From PALG01 sp964495885 (GTDB lineage Bacteria > Bacteroidota > Bacteroidia > Flavobacteriales > Flavobacteriaceae): a stretch of DNA of 64,000 bases. Position 1 is the first letter of the stretch. Each line of letters begins with the position of its first letter. Of this stretch, positions 60,433 through 64,000 are shown piece by piece. A model generated the notes under the pieces. It was not told the DNA's origin and did not search any database. It saw only the letters and a program-made list of their open reading frames with translations. The position numbers and the translations under genes were made by a program. The DNA lies in NCBI GenBank assembly GCA_964495885.1, contig CAZBWO010000002.1, positions 180,401 through 244,400 on the forward strand, in the 5' to 3' direction.

Positions 60433-61611
60433 TTAAGCTCGCTCAATCACCATTGCAGAAGCACCACCGCCTCCGTTACATATAGCAGCTGCGCCAATCT
60501 TTGCATTTTGCTGTTGAAGCACACTTAATAAAGTAATTAATATTCTAACCCCACTACAGCCCAAAGGGTGTCCCAAGGATACAGCTCCACCGTTTACATT
60601 TACTTTGTCATCTTGTAGTCCCAAAATTTTCATGTTAGCCAATCCCACTACGGAAAAGGCCTCGTTAAATTCAAAATAGTCAACATCCCCTAAGCTAATT
60701 CCAGCTTTTTCAAGTGCTTTTGGTAAGGCTTTGGCGGGAGCAGTAGTAAACCATTTAGGTTCCTGTGCAGCATCGGCATAACTTTTTATGTAGGCCAAAG
60801 GGTTTAACCCCAGCTTTTTTGCTTTTTCCTCGCTCATTAACACCATGGCACCTGCGCCATCATTAATGGTTGAAGCATTCGCAGCCGTTACGGTACCATC
60901 TTTGGTAAAAGCAGGTCGTAGCGCTGGAATTTTTTCCATTCTCACATTTTTAAACTCTTCATCTTCTGAAACGATAATGGGTTCTCCTCTTCTTTGTGGT
61001 ACGGAAACAGGAACAACCTCATCTGAAAATTTTCCATCTTCCCATGCTTTTGCAGACCTGTTGTAAGATTGAATGGCAAAAGCATCCTGCTCCTCTCGTG
61101 AAAAATTATATTCCGTCGCACAGGCATCTGCACATACACCCATAGCTTGATGGTCATAGGCATCTACCAATCCATCTTTTTGCATTCCATCAATCATTGT
61201 GGCAGGACCAAATTTTGTACCGTTCCTAAGGTGCAGATAATGCGGTATATTGCTCATGCTTTCCATTCCGCCTGCTACCACAACTTCTGCATCTCCTAAG
61301 GCAATTGCTTGAGCGGCATGCATCACGGCCTTCATTCCAGAAGAACAAACCTTGTTTACGGTGGTACAGGGAACCGTATCTGGAATTCCAGCTCCCAAGG
61401 CTGCTTGCCTGGCAGGAGCCTGTCCTACACCAGCTTGCACCACATTTCCCATGAATACTTCAGAGACCAGTTTAGGGTCTAGATTAATCTTTTCCAAAGC
61501 ACCTTTAATGGCGATGGTTCCCAACTGGGAAGCGGTTAAGGAAGAGAGACTTCCCATAAAACTTCCTATGGGGGTTCTTGCACTAGAAACGATGACAACT
61601 TTTTTACTCAT
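60433..61611 (-). CDS. Acetyl-CoA C-acyltransferase (thiolase)
   Basis: Joins two acetyl-CoA to acetoacetyl-CoA, or cleaves 3-ketoacyl-CoA. It has 392 residues from the ATG at 61611; a longer frame to 61644 reads MHPKKDQKQVS and has no family similarity. Catalytic residues: C89 in NKVCSSGMKAV, the histidine in SLGHPLGCSG, and the second cysteine in ICNGGGGASA near the C-terminus. NEAFSVV is the fourth motif. The compact size and sequence resemble AtoB-type biosynthetic thiolases; the substrate chain length is not fixed. Confidence 0.92.
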   Translation of the reverse strand: MSKKVVIVSSARTPIGSFMGSLSSLTASQLGTIAIKGALEKINLDPKLVSEVFMGNVVQAGVGQAPARQAALGAGIPDTVPCTTVNKVCSSGMKAVMHAAQAIALGDAEVVVAGGMESMSNIPHYLHLRNGTKFGPATMIDGMQKDGLVDAYDHQAMGVCADACATEYNFSREEQDAFAIQSYNRSAKAWEDGKFSDEVVPVSVPQRRGEPIIVSEDEEFKNVRMEKIPALRPAFTKDGTVTAANASTINDGAGAMVLMSEEKAKKLGLNPLAYIKSYADAAQEPKWFTTAPAKALPKALEKAGISLGDVDYFEFNEAFSVVGLANMKILGLQDDKVNVNGGAVSLGHPLGCSGVRILITLLSVLQQQNAKIGAAAICNGGGGASAMVIERA

Positions 61612-61739
61612 GGATACTTGTTTTTGGTCTTTTTTTGGATGCACAAAAATACAATATTAAAACGAATTATCCTTGCAATGATACAAGCCCTTGGGATAAA
61701 TGAAAGCTTATTCATACCTTTACTTTTCGATAGACTTCT

Positions 61740-63779
61740 ATGAAGAATCTTTTTGTTTTTTTAAATAGGAACCAATCCAGTATTTACAAAGTATTTCTTT
61801 TTATACTCGCTACGGTTTTGGTCATCTATCTTTTCCCAAAGGGTGGGCAATTCAAGTATAACTTTCAGAAGGGGAAACCTTGGCAATATGAGAATTTATA
61901 TGCTCCCTTCAATTTCACCATAAAAAAGGATAAGGAAACATTAAAGAAAGAAGAGGAAAACATACGCAATACAGCAGTTCCTTATTTTGAGGTCAATGCA
62001 CAACAACTAAATGAAGCCCTTCAATCTTTTGCCACATTGCTTGATGCAAATTATGTGGATAGTCTTTATAGAACTCCAAAATCACTTGTTAAGGAGTTGG
62101 GTATTAACATCCTTGAAACTTCGTATAAGAAAGGTGTGCTTAAAGGAACCCATCCATTTAATGAACAGCAGCTAATCTATTTAATGGATGGAAATGAAAT
62201 TGATGAAGTAGTGTATTCTCAATTATTTCGAAAGGAAGAACTTTCCAACGTTGTTACAGAAAGCACCCAATCTGCAAAGGACGTCCGACAACTTTTACTT
62301 TCAATTTTGAGTCAAGTAGTTGTTGCCAATGTCACCTATAATTCCCGATTGACAGAATCTTCCATAGAGGAGGCAATAACAGAGATTAATCCAAATAGGG
62401 GGATTATCGAAACCGGTTCCAGAATCATTGCCAAAGGGGAAGTAGTAGAAGGCGATACGTATCAAATTCTAAATTCCTTGAAAGAGGAATTTCAGTCGCA
62501 GGTATGGAGTAAAAACAACAGATATTGGCTCATATTTGGATATTCAATGCTAGTGTCATTGGTGTTCATTATGCTCTTTCTTTTTTTAAGACAATACAGA
62601 AATGAAATTTATGCCAATAATGTGAAGGTAAGCTTTATTTTTTTCAACATTATAGTGATGATTTTCATCACGACATTAGTGATTAAATACAAGGCAGAAT
62701 ACGTTTATTTGGTGCCGCTGTGTATTTTACCTATTATTTTAAAAAGTTTCTTTGATGCGCGTTTGGGACTTTTTGTACATGTACTCACCATCTTATTGTT
62801 GGGTTTTATTGTTCCCAATAGTTTTGAATTTATGTTTCTTCAGGTGATTGCCGGAATCGTGACAATTCTAACGGTTTCAGAATTATATAAGCGAGCAAAC
62901 CTCTTTATTTCCGTAGGGCAAATTACATTTATTTACATTTTGGGTTACTTTGCATTTTATATCATTCAAGAAGGGAATATCAAGCAAATTGAACTGGAGA
63001 ACTTTGTGTATTTCATTATTTGCGGATTGGTAACATTATTCGCTTTCCCACTTATCTATATGTATGAAAAAATCTTCGGATTGGTTTCTGAAGTATCCTT
63101 ATTGGAATTGAGCAATACAAATTCCAAATTACTAAAAGAGCTTTCCAATAAGGCCCCTGGAACTTTTCACCATTCCCTGAATGTGGCGAACCTTTCTGAA
63201 GCAGCAGCCAATGAAATTGGTGCAAATTCTATGTTGGTGAGGGTAGGGGCTCTATATCATGATATTGGGAAAATGGTCAATCCTACCAATTTTACTGAAA
63301 ACCAAATGAATCTAGTAAACTCATTGGATGAGCTTGCCCCTAAGGAAAGTGCACAAATCATCATCGATCACGTAATCAAGGGTATTGAGATTGCAAGGAA
63401 GAATAAATTACCAGATCGTATCATTGATTTCATTAGGACACATCATGGAACAAATTTGGTGTATTATTTCTATAAAAAAGAGGAAGAACTGCATGGCTCT
63501 GCGGAAGTATCAGATTTTCAATATCCAGGACCTAAGCCCTTTTCAAAAGAAACGGCAATACTAATGATGGCAGATAGTGTGGAAGCTGCCAGTAAAAGTC
63601 TCAAAGAACCTACATCTGCTAAAATAGATGCCTTTGTGGAAAATATCATTAACCAACAAATGGAAAATGGCCAATTTATCAATGCAAATATTACTTTCAA
63701 GGAAATTGAAATTATCAAAAAAGTACTGAAAAAGAAACTCAATAACATTTATCATTTGCGTGTTGCCTACCCAGAGTAA
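61740..63779 (+). CDS. pgpH: 7TM-HD (PgpH-type) membrane phosphodiesterase
   Basis: A 679-residue membrane protein. An N-terminal helix (about 18-36) is followed by an extracellular 7TMR-HDED domain (about 60-260), seven transmembrane helices (about 265-460), and a cytoplasmic HD domain (about 480-679) with HHSLNVANLSEAA and the metal pair H507-D508 in YHDIGK. In Listeria and relatives, PgpH hydrolyses cyclic-di-AMP. No c-di-AMP cyclase is in the window. The gene is transcribed alone toward the tRNA genes. Confidence 0.9.
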   Translation: MKNLFVFLNRNQSSIYKVFLFILATVLVIYLFPKGGQFKYNFQKGKPWQYENLYAPFNFTIKKDKETLKKEEENIRNTAVPYFEVNAQQLNEALQSFATLLDANYVDSLYRTPKSLVKELGINILETSYKKGVLKGTHPFNEQQLIYLMDGNEIDEVVYSQLFRKEELSNVVTESTQSAKDVRQLLLSILSQVVVANVTYNSRLTESSIEEAITEINPNRGIIETGSRIIAKGEVVEGDTYQILNSLKEEFQSQVWSKNNRYWLIFGYSMLVSLVFIMLFLFLRQYRNEIYANNVKVSFIFFNIIVMIFITTLVIKYKAEYVYLVPLCILPIILKSFFDARLGLFVHVLTILLLGFIVPNSFEFMFLQVIAGIVTILTVSELYKRANLFISVGQITFIYILGYFAFYIIQEGNIKQIELENFVYFIICGLVTLFAFPLIYMYEKIFGLVSEVSLLELSNTNSKLLKELSNKAPGTFHHSLNVANLSEAAANEIGANSMLVRVGALYHDIGKMVNPTNFTENQMNLVNSLDELAPKESAQIIIDHVIKGIEIARKNKLPDRIIDFIRTHHGTNLVYYFYKKEEELHGSAEVSDFQYPGPKPFSKETAILMMADSVEAASKSLKEPTSAKIDAFVENIINQQMENGQFINANITFKEIEIIKKVLKKKLNNIYHLRVAYPE

Positions 63780-63797
63780 AAAAAATTGAACTTATTT

Positions 63798-63829
63798 TTT
63801 GTGTTATTGAATAGATAAAATTACATTTG
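63798..63829 (+). promoter_or_regulatory. Promoter of the tRNA-Ser/tRNA-Arg operon
   Basis: A -33 TTTG (63798-63801), a 20-base spacer and a -7 TACATTTG (63822-63829) precede the tRNA-Ser by 37 bases. It starts about 19 bases after the pgpH stop, so the tRNAs are independently transcribed. Confidence 0.82.
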
Positions 63830-63866
63830 CATCCGCATTGAAAAACATGTTAGTTCTTTTTATATT

Positions 63867-63950
63867 GGAGAGGTGCCAGAGTGGTAATGGAGCAGATTGC
63901 TAATCTGTCAACGCGTAAGCGTTGCCTGGGTTCGAATCCCAGTCTCTCCG
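63867..63950 (+). tRNA. tRNA-Ser(GCU)
   Basis: An 84-base class II tRNA. The acceptor GGAGAGG pairs with TCTCTCC, the D arm is GCCAGAGTGGTAATGGAGC-like, the anticodon GCT is at 63899-63901 (reads AGC/AGU), there is a long variable arm (ACGCGTAAGCGT), and the T loop is TTCGAAT. The discriminator G is at 63950 and no CCA is encoded. Confidence 0.95.
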
Positions 63951-63954
63951 CATT

Positions 63955-64000
63955 GGTCGCGTAGCTCAGCTGGATAGAGCATCTGCCTTCTAAGCAGACG
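63955..64000 (+). tRNA. tRNA-Arg(UCU), truncated at the window end
   Basis: The first 46 bases of a tRNA: acceptor strand GGTCGCG (63955-63961), D arm GCTCAGCTGGATAGAGC and an anticodon arm TCTGC-CTTCTAA-GCAGA with anticodon TCT (Arg, AGA). It begins four bases after tRNA-Ser. The 3' half lies beyond the window. Confidence 0.92.

Noticed and set aside
1..64000. CRISPR arrays, transposases, integrases, phage or toxin-antitoxin modules
   Set aside because: No direct-repeat array, IS inverted ends, or recognisable mobile-element or defence protein was seen. The tandem msrB copies are a gene duplication, not a mobile element.

Overview
The window is chromosomal core DNA from a member of the Bacteroidota, almost certainly family Flavobacteriaceae. 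The evidence is the AT-rich sequence, the Bacteroidota-type promoters (TTTG, a spacer of 18-20, then TAnnTTTG), the type IX secretion protein PorQ, SusC-free but lipoprotein-rich gene content with Bacteroidota-style lipoboxes, head-GIN and DUF4097-like beta-helix proteins beside an ECF sigma factor, DUF3822, and the lpxA-efp-lpxD-sucD-fabG gene order. No insertion sequence, prophage, CRISPR array, plasmid gene or defence island was found.

Layout. 1-7.1 kb: lipid A genes (lpxA end, lpxD), efp, an NTF2-like protein, sucD, fabG, a membrane-anchored VWA protein and an SPFH/prohibitin protein. 7.1-14.8 kb: a small barrel protein, aroQ, lpdA, a minus-strand operon of a collagen-like lipoprotein with two MsrB proteins (one lipoprotein, one cytoplasmic), an M48 protease lipoprotein, a UMF1-type MFS transporter and a three-repeat lipoprotein. 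14.8-17.7 kb: a minus-strand operon of ECF sigma factor, probable anti-sigma factor and two repetitive beta-helix surface proteins. 17.9-24.7 kb: lon, porQ, cmk, a 644-base gap and rpsA with a structured leader. 24.7-33 kb: pyrR-pyrB-STAS-like-rnz, pdxH, a polyphosphate cassette (sixA-ppk1-ppx) and a GAF histidine kinase. 33-41.2 kb (minus): a nucleotidase, an SGNH-like/MBOAT O-acylation pair, miaE, dnaX with an A11 slippage candidate, the RNase P RNA gene on the plus strand, an STAS-like protein, rsmD, DUF3822. 41.3-50.9 kb: a RecD-like helicase, a fused kdsB-kdnB gene, an acyltransferase, yebC, a pterin dehydratase, an epimerase, gcvT, nnr, a TlpA-like lipoprotein. 51-64 kb: hutH, a second STAS-like paralogue, clpC, gyrA, a TPR protein, an NlpC/P60 hydrolase, a thiolase, a PgpH-type 7TM-HD phosphodiesterase, tRNA-Ser(GCU) and a truncated tRNA-Arg(UCU).

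How the genes work together. Most are housekeeping genes. The tightest functional modules are envelope lipid synthesis (lpxA, lpxD, kdsB-kdnB, plsC-like), pyrimidine synthesis (pyrR-pyrB), polyphosphate turnover, replication and repair (dnaX, gyrA, RecD-like helicase), proteostasis (lon, clpC) and an envelope-stress-like sigma operon. No complete, clearly new multi-gene system is visible. The most notable leads are a probable tau/gamma slippage site in dnaX, a KdsB-KdnB fusion predicted to make CMP-8-amino-Kdo precursors in one polypeptide, mutually exclusive inverted repeats upstream of lon, an attenuator-like rpsA leader, and a SixA-PPK1 translational coupling that suggests phosphohistidine control of polyphosphate kinase.
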